Shown here in pieces: positions 23,056 to 28,891 of a stretch of DNA of 28,891 nt. The position numbers and the translations under genes are program-made. How positions within the stretch are numbered: position 1 is the stretch's first letter; each line of letters begins with the position of its first letter. Below the pieces are notes generated by a model. The model saw only the letters and a program-made list of their open reading frames with translations. It was not told the DNA's origin and did not search any database. Source of the DNA: Rhizobium sp. (lineage in GTDB: Bacteria; Pseudomonadota; Alphaproteobacteria; Rhizobiales; Rhizobiaceae); assembly GCA_003501385.1 (NCBI GenBank), contig DNPN01000043.1, positions 7,108-35,998 on the forward strand, given 5' to 3'.

Positions 23056-24081
23056 TCAAGCGGCGATTTTCAATTTGCCGCTTGCGCTACTGCCCGCAAG
23101 CTTGCGCTCGGCGCGTTCTTGCTGCGGTGAGCGATTGTAGAATTCGCGATAACACTTTGAAAAATGCGAAGCGGACACGAAGCCGCAGGCAACAGCCACC
23201 TCGACCACCGGCATGGCCGATTGCACCAGCAGATGCCGGGCGCGATCCAGCCGAATTTCCAGATAGTAGCGGGCAGGGGAACGGCCCATTTCTTGCTGAA
23301 ACAGCCGCTCAATCTGGCGCCGTGACAGATCAACCTTGTCGGCGATGTCCAAAAGCGAGATCGGCTCGGCAAGGCTTGCTTCCATCAACTCGATAATCTG
23401 CAATACCTTGTTGTTTTGCACGCCCAGCCGCGCACGGAGCGGCAGACGCTGGCGGTCGCTGGCGGCGCGTACGCGGTCGGTCAAATGCTGCTCACACACG
23501 CGATTGACCAAGGCATCACCAAAATCTTGACCCACAAGGTTCAGCATCATGTCCAGCGATGCCGTGCCACCGGCACAGGTGTAGAGATTGCCATCAACCT
23601 CATAAAGATCGGCATAGACTTCAGCCTGCGGGAAGGCTTCAGAAAAACCGGGCAGATTCTCCCAATGGATGGCGCAGCGTTTGCCATTCAGCAGCCCGGC
23701 CTGTGCCAGAATATGGGCACCGGTACAGAGGCTACCCACCGCGACATTGCGTCCGTAAGCCTCGCGAAGCCAAGCAAAGACGGATTTGTTGTTGAACTCC
23801 TCAACATAGACGCCGGAACAGACAATGGCCATGTTGGGGCGATTTTCGCCCGATAGTGAGCGTCGCTCATCGGCCAGCGACGTATCGACATCAATGCATA
23901 TGCCTGAAGAGGACGAGACCTTGGCCCCGTCCACCGAACAGAGGCGCCATTCATAGGCGCTATATCCCAGCATGCGGTTGGCGATCCGCAGTGTCTCAAT
24001 GGCACCTGCGAACGGCAAAAGCGTAAAATTGGGAACCAGAAAGAAGACAATGCTACGTTTTTTGATGGGCGTTTTGCTCAT
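23056..24081 (-). CDS. GlxA-family AraC-type transcriptional regulator
   Basis: A 341-aa regulator with an N-terminal DJ-1/PfpI-like domain (residues 9-190, including VGSLCTGAHILAQAGLL with the elbow cysteine) and a C-terminal AraC double helix-turn-helix (about 225-320; ISLLDIADKVDLSRRQIERLFQ, split, and SASHFSKCYREFYNRSP). Related proteins (GbdR, CdhR and others) respond to betaine, carnitine or amino-acid-like ligands; no target gene lies beside it. It converges on the pentapeptide gene. An 8-bp stem (23057-23084) overlaps its 3' end. A nested dyad lies upstream. Confidence 0.9.
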   Translation of the reverse strand: MSKTPIKKRSIVFFLVPNFTLLPFAGAIETLRIANRMLGYSAYEWRLCSVDGAKVSSSSGICIDVDTSLADERRSLSGENRPNMAIVCSGVYVEEFNNKSVFAWLREAYGRNVAVGSLCTGAHILAQAGLLNGKRCAIHWENLPGFSEAFPQAEVYADLYEVDGNLYTCAGGTASLDMMLNLVGQDFGDALVNRVCEQHLTDRVRAASDRQRLPLRARLGVQNNKVLQIIELMEASLAEPISLLDIADKVDLSRRQIERLFQQEMGRSPARYYLEIRLDRARHLLVQSAMPVVEVAVACGFVSASHFSKCYREFYNRSPQQERAERKLAGSSASGKLKIAA

Positions 24082-24096
24082 ATCGACACCGTGCTG

Positions 24097-24141
24097 TTGA
24101 CATAGGCAAAATTGACATTTTTTAATTTGTCCAGTTGCCTA
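24097..24141. promoter_or_regulatory. Nested dyad upstream of the GlxA-type regulator
   Basis: TAGGCAA (24103-24109) is exactly inverted as TTGCCTA (24135-24141), and inside it GACA (24114-24117) is inverted as TGTC (24128-24131) about the same centre (24122). Two direct TTGACA copies (24097 and 24112) overlap it. Being just upstream of the regulator gene, it is a likely binding site. Confidence 0.5.
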
Positions 24142-24190
24142 AATGCGACAATAGCACGGCATATCGCGACAGCAATATATAAAGCCTGTC

Positions 24191-24231
24191 AAAAACATGC
24201 CATTTTGCGTCGGGCTGATGCCGCAAAATGG
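24191..24231 (-). terminator. Probable terminator after the second DUF1127 gene
   Basis: CCATTTTGCG (24200-24209) and CGCAAAATGG (24222-24231) form a perfect 10-bp stem. On the minus strand CATGTTTTTG follows, so the T-run is four bases away. It lies 100 bases past the stop at 24333. Confidence 0.5.
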
Positions 24232-24332
24232 TGATTGGTCGCTGATGGGGAATTTCTCGTAAACCATTGATTAAAATCAATAGCTCTAGAAATTTTCAGC
24301 AAACTTGTGCCAAATGTGACCACTTTTTGACG

Positions 24333-24557
24333 CTATCCGCGTGTATTTTGAGGCCGTTGCCTTGTGTCGATTGCAGGCCAGCCAAGATCTTTGCGCATGG
24401 CTATTGGCATGGATTCCAGATCCCGCAGCAACTTTCTGTGGTGTTGCCACACCGTAAATGTCGCATATCCGCGTAAAACTGTAGCTTGCAGTGACTTCAA
24501 TGAACTTCCAAACCCAATGCTGGAGGTCTGAGTCAGGGGGTGAGCAATGTGGGACAC
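24333..24557 (-). CDS. Small DUF1127 (YjiS-like) protein
   Basis: A 74-aa protein. The C-terminal half carries the DUF1127 pattern: a basic helix, then HRKLLRDLESMPIAMRKDLGW, where the L-x-D-x-P/M..L-x-D-x-G spacing is typical. Small Arg-rich DUF1127 proteins of alphaproteobacteria bind RNA or adjust small-molecule metabolism in the cases studied. The GTG at 24557 is the likely start behind AAGGAAAAAGG; an ATG two bases upstream is in another frame and stops after 8 codons. It is the second of two DUF1127 genes in a row. Confidence 0.65.
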   Translation of the reverse strand: MSHIAHPLTQTSSIGFGSSLKSLQATVLRGYATFTVWQHHRKLLRDLESMPIAMRKDLGWPAIDTRQRPQNTRG

Positions 24558-24657
24558 ATCCTTTTTCCTTTTCTAGATGGTGTGCGTTTCTTGAGCCTTT
24601 ATTGGCAACAATAGAATGACAGCCTTTTCTTCATCAAGAAAATGAATGTTTCTGATT

Positions 24658-24879
24658 CTACCTATCAATATCTGTTGTCACTCTGATGCCTACGTCTTCC
24701 TGAAGATAAAGCGGCAGCTTGCGAATGGATGCGATGCCCTCTGCCCGTCTTTGCCGTTGGCCTCGTTGTTGCAAGTAGCGCCGGAGAAGCCGGATCACCC
24801 AAGAGGCACGCATGAGATGGTCGCGACCTTGAATGACCCGAGGCGCGGGGAATGACGGATTGGAATATTCTCTCTGCAT
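24658..24879 (-). CDS. Small DUF1127-like protein
   Basis: A 73-aa protein with a basic middle (RRYLQQRGQRQRRAE) and the DUF1127-like end IRKLPLYLQEDVGI. Conservation is weaker than for its neighbour. The ATG at 24879 has AAAGGAG 7 bases upstream, so it is preferred over an ATG at 24930. It is divergent from the LysR gene, with 101 bases between the starts, and upstream of a second DUF1127 gene, which it may be cotranscribed with. Confidence 0.65.
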   Translation of the reverse strand: MQREYSNPSFPAPRVIQGRDHLMRASWVIRLLRRYLQQRGQRQRRAEGIASIRKLPLYLQEDVGIRVTTDIDR

Positions 24880-24919
24880 CTCATCGCTCCTTTTGCTGTC
24901 AGACGAGCATGCGCGTGAA

Positions 24920-24949
24920 TTGACATTCAATCAAATGAAACGATATGAT
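24920..24949 (+). promoter_or_regulatory. LysR promoter with T-N11-A operator
   Basis: TTGACA (24920-24925) and TATGAT (24944-24949) are 18 bases apart. The dyad TTGA-N7-TCAA (24920-24934), which contains a T-N11-A LysR box, overlaps the -35. Its place between divergent genes suggests autorepression and control of the DUF1127 genes. Confidence 0.55.
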
Positions 24950-24980
24950 GTTTATGATGAATAAAACTGAAGGATAGACC

Positions 24981-25892
24981 ATGAATCTGGTTCAATCACC
25001 CAATTTGCCGCTGCTGGAAAATGATGTGCTGCGGACCTTCGTGGCGATCTCCGATACGGGCAGCTTTACGGCCGCGGCAGAGCAGGTGTTCCGCACACCA
25101 TCGGCCGTGTCCATGCAGATCAAAAAGCTGGAAGAGCAATTGTCTGTGGCGCTGTTTCGCCGCGATGCGCGCTCTGTGTCACTGACGCCTCATGGCGAAA
25201 TGCTGTTGAGCTACGCCAAACGGATGCTGGCCTTGAACAATGAAGCTGTATCGCGGTTTTTAACGCCTGATATGAACGGTGTCGTGCGGCTGGGCGCTCC
25301 CGATGATATTGGCGAACTGATCCTGCCCGGCATCCTCATGCATCTCTCTCAGACATGGCCGCATCTTGCCATCGAAGTGACAATTGATAATTCCGTTCCC
25401 CTCAGAAAAGCCGTGGATGAAAAGCGGCTGGATGTCACACTCTTCAATTTTCTCGACGGTATTGTTGCTAATCCATCGATGAAGGTGATGACGGAAAAGC
25501 TGGTGTGGGTCGGTAAAAAGCACGGACAGGCACATTTAAGGTCACCATTGCCCATTTCGGTTTGGAACGAAGGCTGTATCTGGCGCAAGCGCGCGCTCGA
25601 GGAATTGACCAATCGCGGCACCGAGTTTCGCATCGCTTATTTTTGCGCCCATCATATGGGGCAAATCGCGGCCATTCGTGCCGATATTGCTGTCGCACCG
25701 CTTGCTCGCTTCCTCATTCAAGACGACATGGTGGAGCTAACGGAGCAAGATGGATTACCGGATATGGGAACCTATGACATTGGTATTGCAGTGCGCGAGG
25801 GTGCAAGCGCGCCGGTGCGGGCTGTGGCGGATTACGTGCGCTGCGTTTTGGGCAACCGCAGTTTTATCAATAGCTGCATGATTGCGGCCTGA
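24981..25892 (+). CDS. LysR family regulator, VtlR/LsrB-like
   Basis: A 303-aa LysR regulator: winged helix-turn-helix in residues 12-75 (LRTFVAISDTGSFTAAAEQV, then FRTPSAVSMQIKKLEEQL) and an effector domain from about residue 95 (GVVRLGAPDDIGELILPGIL). The FRTPSAVSMQIKKLEE helix resembles the VtlR/LsrB group of Rhizobiales. In Brucella, VtlR activates small DUF1127 genes and an AbcR sRNA, which matches the two DUF1127 genes beside this one. AAGGA lies 6 bases before the ATG. Whether it is the main orthologue or a paralogue cannot be told. It converges on the formyltransferase gene with a 3-base gap. Confidence 0.85.
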   Translation: MNLVQSPNLPLLENDVLRTFVAISDTGSFTAAAEQVFRTPSAVSMQIKKLEEQLSVALFRRDARSVSLTPHGEMLLSYAKRMLALNNEAVSRFLTPDMNGVVRLGAPDDIGELILPGILMHLSQTWPHLAIEVTIDNSVPLRKAVDEKRLDVTLFNFLDGIVANPSMKVMTEKLVWVGKKHGQAHLRSPLPISVWNEGCIWRKRALEELTNRGTEFRIAYFCAHHMGQIAAIRADIAVAPLARFLIQDDMVELTEQDGLPDMGTYDIGIAVREGASAPVRAVADYVRCVLGNRSFINSCMIAA

Positions 25893-25895
25893 GAA

Positions 25896-26678
25896 CTACA
25901 ATATCCTTCTGCGCACCCCATTCCAAAGCCAACGCCAGAGTGTGGGCGGAAAATGCAATTCTGACGGACCGGATGGAGCGATGGGCTGCAATCGTCCATT
26001 CGCGGCATCCTCCACGGCCCTGCAGGTTATCTCCAATGCCGCAGCAGTCAGCAGCATCGGATAGGTCGAGATACAATCTGAGGCAGAGGGCACCGCTCTG
26101 ACCTGATACAACGTGGCCCCTGTATCTGTGCCCGCATCCACCAGATGCACTGTTGCGCCGAAATTTTCCCGATCGCCGCGCACCAGCGCCCAATAACCTC
26201 CCATTTGCCCACGATAGGCAGGATTGATTCCCGCATGCAGGTTCAGCACAGGCACCGTGAGGGCGCTTAAAATATCGCGTTTCATCAGCCGCGTGCTCAC
26301 CAGCAAAATGGCGGCGGGGTTGACCTGTTGCACAATCTCCAGCGTTTCGGGGCTGTTGATGCTGCGCACTGTGGTCACATTGACAGATGGATTAAAGCGC
26401 GGATCAGCGCCGTAAAGGCTGCAAATTTCCTCTGTTCTGTGTCTTGCAGCCCATCGAATCATTTTGGCAGCGGCCATGGTGGCCAATTGACCAACAGCCT
26501 GCACAGTTCCCAGCCTTCTTTCTCGGCGGCGGAAAATACCTGCCTTGCTTTCTGGCTCCTCCATCAGCACATGAACGTCAAATTGCTGATCAAGCGCATT
26601 GATCACCATCCATGGGTTCGGGCCACCCACAGTCATCACCATAATTTTCGTCGCTGGTTCTCCGCTTTGCTGCAACAT
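25896..26678 (-). CDS. Formyltransferase-family protein
   Basis: A 260-aa protein of the formyl-transferase fold. The catalytic region shows NLHAGINPAYRGQMGGYWAL (Asn and His of the triad) and HLVDAGTDTGATL (the Asp), in the order and spacing of 10-formyltetrahydrofolate-dependent enzymes. It lacks the C-terminal tRNA-binding domain of Fmt and is longer than PurN. The N-terminal part has an odd basic FRRRERRLG segment. Such stand-alone members often formylate amino sugars or small metabolites; no polysaccharide genes are near, so the substrate is open. The ATG at 26678 lacks a good ribosome-binding site; ATGs 12 and 14 codons later are alternatives. Confidence 0.8.
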   Translation of the reverse strand: MLQQSGEPATKIMVMTVGGPNPWMVINALDQQFDVHVLMEEPESKAGIFRRRERRLGTVQAVGQLATMAAAKMIRWAARHRTEEICSLYGADPRFNPSVNVTTVRSINSPETLEIVQQVNPAAILLVSTRLMKRDILSALTVPVLNLHAGINPAYRGQMGGYWALVRGDRENFGATVHLVDAGTDTGATLYQVRAVPSASDCISTYPMLLTAAALEITCRAVEDAANGRLQPIAPSGPSELHFPPTLWRWLWNGVRRRIL

Positions 26679-26785
26679 ATCCGTCGGATGCTCCCAAGAA
26701 GTGGCAGGGCAAGAGTGATGGGCGCAGTGAAACTTGCCTGTGCGAAAATCAGCTTAAAAAATCCTGCTGTCCAGCGGCTAAATCG

Positions 26786-26810
26786 GGAACTTTTTCGAAC
26801 TCAGCGCATT
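26786..26810 (+). promoter_or_regulatory. Possible ECF (EcfG-type) promoter of the entericidin gene
   Basis: GGAAC (26786-26790) is followed after 16 bases by CATT (26807-26810), against the general-stress consensus GGAAC-N16/17-CGTT, so one base differs. A palindrome GGCACAC-C-GTGTGCC (26823-26837) follows in the leader. Confidence 0.4.
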
Positions 26811-26862
26811 GTATAGCTGCAAGGCACACCGTGTGCCGCTTGTTGCCATAGGGGTTTTCCAA

Positions 26863-27021
26863 ATGCATTCGAAAAAAATCATCACAATCGCATCTATCGT
26901 TCTTGTTGCTGCAGCATTGTCGTCTTGCGGCAATACGATTCGCGGTATCGGCAAGGATGCTGCTGGCACAGTGGACGCTACTCAGAATGCTGGTCATAGA
27001 GTTGCAAAAGCAGCTAAATAA
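26863..27021 (+). CDS. Entericidin-family small lipoprotein
   Basis: A 52-aa lipoprotein. The signal peptide ends in the lipobox LSSC with the lipidated Cys at residue 22; the mature part (CGNTIRGIGKDAAGTVDAT) is the EcnA/EcnB pattern. Mature peptides are small and envelope-bound; in enteric bacteria the family is stress-induced and linked to cell lysis in stationary phase. The ATG at 26863 has AGGGG 8 bases upstream; the frame runs 18 codons further up without support. It is alone; no antidote-like second entericidin gene was seen. Confidence 0.88.
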   Translation: MHSKKIITIASIVLVAAALSSCGNTIRGIGKDAAGTVDATQNAGHRVAKAAK

Positions 27022-27090
27022 TCAGAGGAAATTCAATTAAAGCCAACGGCGGTTTTAACGCAGAGTGGTGAGCAAGATGACTGACTGTTT

Positions 27091-27189
27091 TGCGTGACAC
27101 ATTGCAAGAGGCAAGAGCGAGCAAGCGCCAGATTGATGACGATTGCTTGTTTCGTCGGGTGCGTGACACATGACGCACCCGACGAAACA
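27091..27189. repeat. 17-bp inverted repeat with a 12-bp direct repeat
   Basis: TGTTTCGTCGGGTGCGT (27148-27164) is exactly inverted at 27173-27189 around an 8-base loop. The loop and its edge (TGCGTGACACAT, 27160-27171) repeat a 12-base sequence at 27091-27102. No T-run follows on either strand, so it is not a typical terminator. Confidence 0.7.
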
Positions 27190-27228
27190 CAGGCTTTCGA
27201 GTGAATGCAATAGAGGCATCTCACTTTT

Positions 27229-27329
27229 AAAGCGGATCGCAATGAATAGGATTCACTGCGACCCGCTTTAGCTCTTATTTTGTCGCATGTACGTTATCGT
27301 TTCATTGAGGACAATGAAACGCGACATGC
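27229..27329. repeat. Second mosaic palindromic repeat (RIME-like)
   Basis: It has two nested palindromes: AAAGCGG...CCGCTTT (27229-27235, 27263-27269) with TCGCA/TGCGA and TGAAT/ATTCA inside; then GCATGT...ACATGC (27285-27290, 27324-27329) around GTTTCATTG/CAATGAAAC (27299-27307, 27312-27320). The build is similar to the element at 7175-7315, with different block sequences. Confidence 0.65.
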
Positions 27330-27356
27330 TTTAGGTAAAACATTCAACTTTCCCTC

Positions 27357-27387
27357 TTGAACCTCTAGTCCCTAGAGATCCTATCCT
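27357..27387 (+). promoter_or_regulatory. MerR-type metal-responsive promoter of the P1B ATPase gene
   Basis: TTGAAC (27357-27362) and TATCCT (27382-27387) have the overlong 19-base spacer typical of MerR-activated promoters. A perfect dyad CTCTAG-TCC-CTAGAG (27363-27377) fills the spacer. This fits a ZntR/CadR/PbrR-type activator, which is not encoded in this window. Confidence 0.75.
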
Positions 27388-27414
27388 GCAGGTCAGTGTT
27401 GGAAAGGATTGGTC

Positions 27415-28891
27415 ATGACTGAGAGGATCGAGCAAAGTCGATTTCGCGTGGAGGGCATGGATTGTGCATCCTGCGCCATGAAAATCGACAGGGCCGTGCG
27501 GCGGCTGGACGGGATTGAAGATGTCAGCGTATCCGTTGCAGCAAGCACGATGACGGTTCACCACAGTCCTTCGGAAGCCATTGTTGAGGCCGTGCAAAAA
27601 CTGGTCAAAAGCCTGGGCTATGGCGCGTCTATTCTTGATGCCAGAAATGAGCATGCCCTTGAGGAGAAAGCAGCCAATGTTTGCTCCGGGCATCACAATC
27701 ATGGTCACCATGCCAAACATCACCACGCAACAGTGACACCGCAAAAAAAAGCGGAGAGCGGCCTGCATGGTCATGATCACGGTCCATCCAATGGGCCATG
27801 GTGGGGAAATGCAAAAGCGCGCTTAACCCTCTACAGCCTCATCGCGCTTGCGCTGGCCTATGGCATTGGCCAAATCCTACCCGTTTATCAGGGTTGGATT
27901 TTTACAGCTGCATTGCTCGTGGGCCTCATCCCCATTGCCAAGCGAGCCTTTACGGCGGCGCGTTACGGCACGGTGTTTTCTATTGAAATGCTGATGACCA
28001 TTGCCGCCATTGGTGCAGTGGTGATCGGCGCGCAGGAAGAGGCGGCAGCCGTTGTGGTGCTGTTTCTGGTGGGCGAATTGCTGGAAGGCATAGCGGCTAC
28101 CAAGGCACGCGCCAGCATTGAGGCCTTAGCGTCACTCGCCCCCAGAACTGCGTTCCGGGAAGAGGGCGGTGCAACCCGCGAGGTGCCTGCTGAAACGCTG
28201 ACGATTGGCGACGTCATTGTTGTTCGCCCCGGAGATCGTATTGCGGGCGATGGCACCATTGTCGCAGGCGAAAGCGCCATTGATGAAGCGCCAGTGACGG
28301 GCGAAAGCACGCCTGTTCGCAAAGGTGTTGGCAGTTCCGTGTTTGCGGGCACGGTCAACGCTGATAACGTCCTGAGGATCAAGATAACAGCCACGGCGGC
28401 AGATAACACCATTGCCCGCATCATTCGGCTGGTGGAAGAAGCGCAGGAAAGCAAGGCCCCCACCGAGCGGTTTATTGATCGTTTTTCCACCTATTACACA
28501 CCCTGCGTAGCACTTGTGGCGGCAATGGTGGCCATCTTGCCACCGCTGTTCTTTGGCGGGGATTGGTCCGAATGGGTTTACAAGGGTCTCGCCATCCTGC
28601 TGATCGGCTGCCCGTGCGCCTTGGTGATTTCCACACCAGCGGCCATTGCTGCATCGCTTTCTTCCGGCGCACGACGCGGCCTTTTGCTGAAAGGTGGTGC
28701 TGTGCTGGAGCGCCTTGGCAAGATCAATACAGTCTGCTTCGACAAGACTGGCACGCTGACTGAGGGTAAGCCAACTGTTACGGATATTCTGGCCTTTTCG
28801 AGAGATGCGGCAGAGATCCTGCGTCTGTCGGCGGCCCTTGAGGCGGGTTCAAGCCATCCGCTGGCAACGGCTATTTTAACGAGGGCTGAGG
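27415..28891 (+). CDS. P1B-type heavy-metal ATPase (ZntA/CadA-like), N-terminal part
   Basis: 492 codons are present and the frame is open at the window end; the ATP-binding domain is cut. An N-terminal HMA domain has GMDCASC (residues 14-20). A His-rich linker follows (residues 93-104 and 118-122). Then come membrane helices, the TGES actuator motif, the membrane metal site CPC (residues 399-401), the phosphorylation motif DKTGT (Asp443) and a downstream SSHPLA. CPC with a GMDCxxC domain points to export of Zn2+, Cd2+ or Pb2+ rather than copper, and the His-rich linker favours zinc. AAAGGA lies 6 bases before the ATG. Likely induced by a MerR-type activator through the promoter just upstream. 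Confidence 0.93.
   Translation, partial: MTERIEQSRFRVEGMDCASCAMKIDRAVRRLDGIEDVSVSVAASTMTVHHSPSEAIVEAVQKLVKSLGYGASILDARNEHALEEKAANVCSGHHNHGHHAKHHHATVTPQKKAESGLHGHDHGPSNGPWWGNAKARLTLYSLIALALAYGIGQILPVYQGWIFTAALLVGLIPIAKRAFTAARYGTVFSIEMLMTIAAIGAVVIGAQEEAAAVVVLFLVGELLEGIAATKARASIEALASLAPRTAFREEGGATREVPAETLTIGDVIVVRPGDRIAGDGTIVAGESAIDEAPVTGESTPVRKGVGSSVFAGTVNADNVLRIKITATAADNTIARIIRLVEEAQESKAPTERFIDRFSTYYTPCVALVAAMVAILPPLFFGGDWSEWVYKGLAILLIGCPCALVISTPAAIAASLSSGARRGLLLKGGAVLERLGKINTVCFDKTGTLTEGKPTVTDILAFSRDAAEILRLSAALEAGSSHPLATAILTRAE

Noticed and set aside
23057..23084. 8-bp inverted repeat CAAGCGGC/GCCGCTTG at the end of the GlxA-type gene
   Set aside because: It lies inside coding sequence and lacks a T-run on both strands; a terminator call is not justified.
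27033..27242. A 69-codon minus-strand frame
   Set aside because: It runs through the 17-bp inverted repeat and shows no family or ribosome-binding site.
27331..27780. A 149-codon minus-strand frame before and over the P1B ATPase start
   Set aside because: It is antisense to the HMA domain and the MerR-type promoter; no domain is seen.

Overview
The window reads as a chromosomal segment of an alphaproteobacterium of the order Hyphomicrobiales, most likely family Rhizobiaceae (Rhizobium/Agrobacterium/Allorhizobium group). The basis is a phosphatidylcholine synthase (Pcs), a DUF1476 F1-ATPase zeta-type inhibitor, DUF1489 and DUF1127 proteins, a single-chain L-serine dehydratase, promoters close to CTTGAC-N17-CTATAT, and two mosaic palindromic intergenic repeats of the RIME type. 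Coding DNA is moderately GC-rich; several intergenic stretches are very AT-rich. No integrase, transposase, phage gene or CRISPR array was seen. This is core-type chromosome with some accessory genes.

Layout. 1-1855: end of a flavodoxin-family oxidoreductase and the Mg2+ channel MgtE, each with a terminator. 1897-2342: a MerR regulator with its own operator. 2419-4685 (minus): a compact operon of three membrane proteins (DUF599, DUF1624 acyltransferase-like, ICMT-like methyltransferase). 4840-5030: a gene-free stretch with a promoter, three hairpins and a terminator that suggest an unannotated small RNA, then a perfect 15-bp inverted repeat. 5201-7057: L-serine dehydratase and a possibly leaderless DUF1489 gene. 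7175-7910: a mosaic repeat, a DUF1476 gene and a very AT-rich spacer. 8162-12351: a four-gene PotABCD-type ABC uptake operon whose binding protein has a Tat signal. 12441-14260: dusA, a cold-shock gene with a long leader, and a small secreted YHYH-type protein. 14475-14616: tRNA-Lys(TTT) and its promoter. 14859-17803: ccdA, a UbiH-type monooxygenase and pcs. 17997-22668: a four-gene BMP-family (nucleoside-type) ABC importer ending in a strong terminator. 22774-24081: a pentapeptide-repeat protein and a GlxA-type AraC regulator. 24333-25892: two small DUF1127 genes divergent from a LysR gene of the VtlR/LsrB type. 25896-27021: an orphan formyltransferase and an entericidin-like lipoprotein. 27148-27329: palindromic repeats. 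27415-end: a Zn/Cd/Pb-type P1B ATPase behind a MerR-type 19-bp-spacer promoter.

How the genes work together. Two complete importers bring in small organic solutes (polyamine-like or similar, and nucleoside-like). CcdA, the UbiH-type enzyme and Pcs belong to respiratory and membrane biogenesis. MgtE and the P1B ATPase handle divalent metals. The parts most worth a second look are the candidate sRNA near 4880-4961, the LysR/DUF1127 cluster, the Cys-rich tail on the DUF1624 protein, the reading-frame problem at the pentapeptide gene, and several operator-like dyads.
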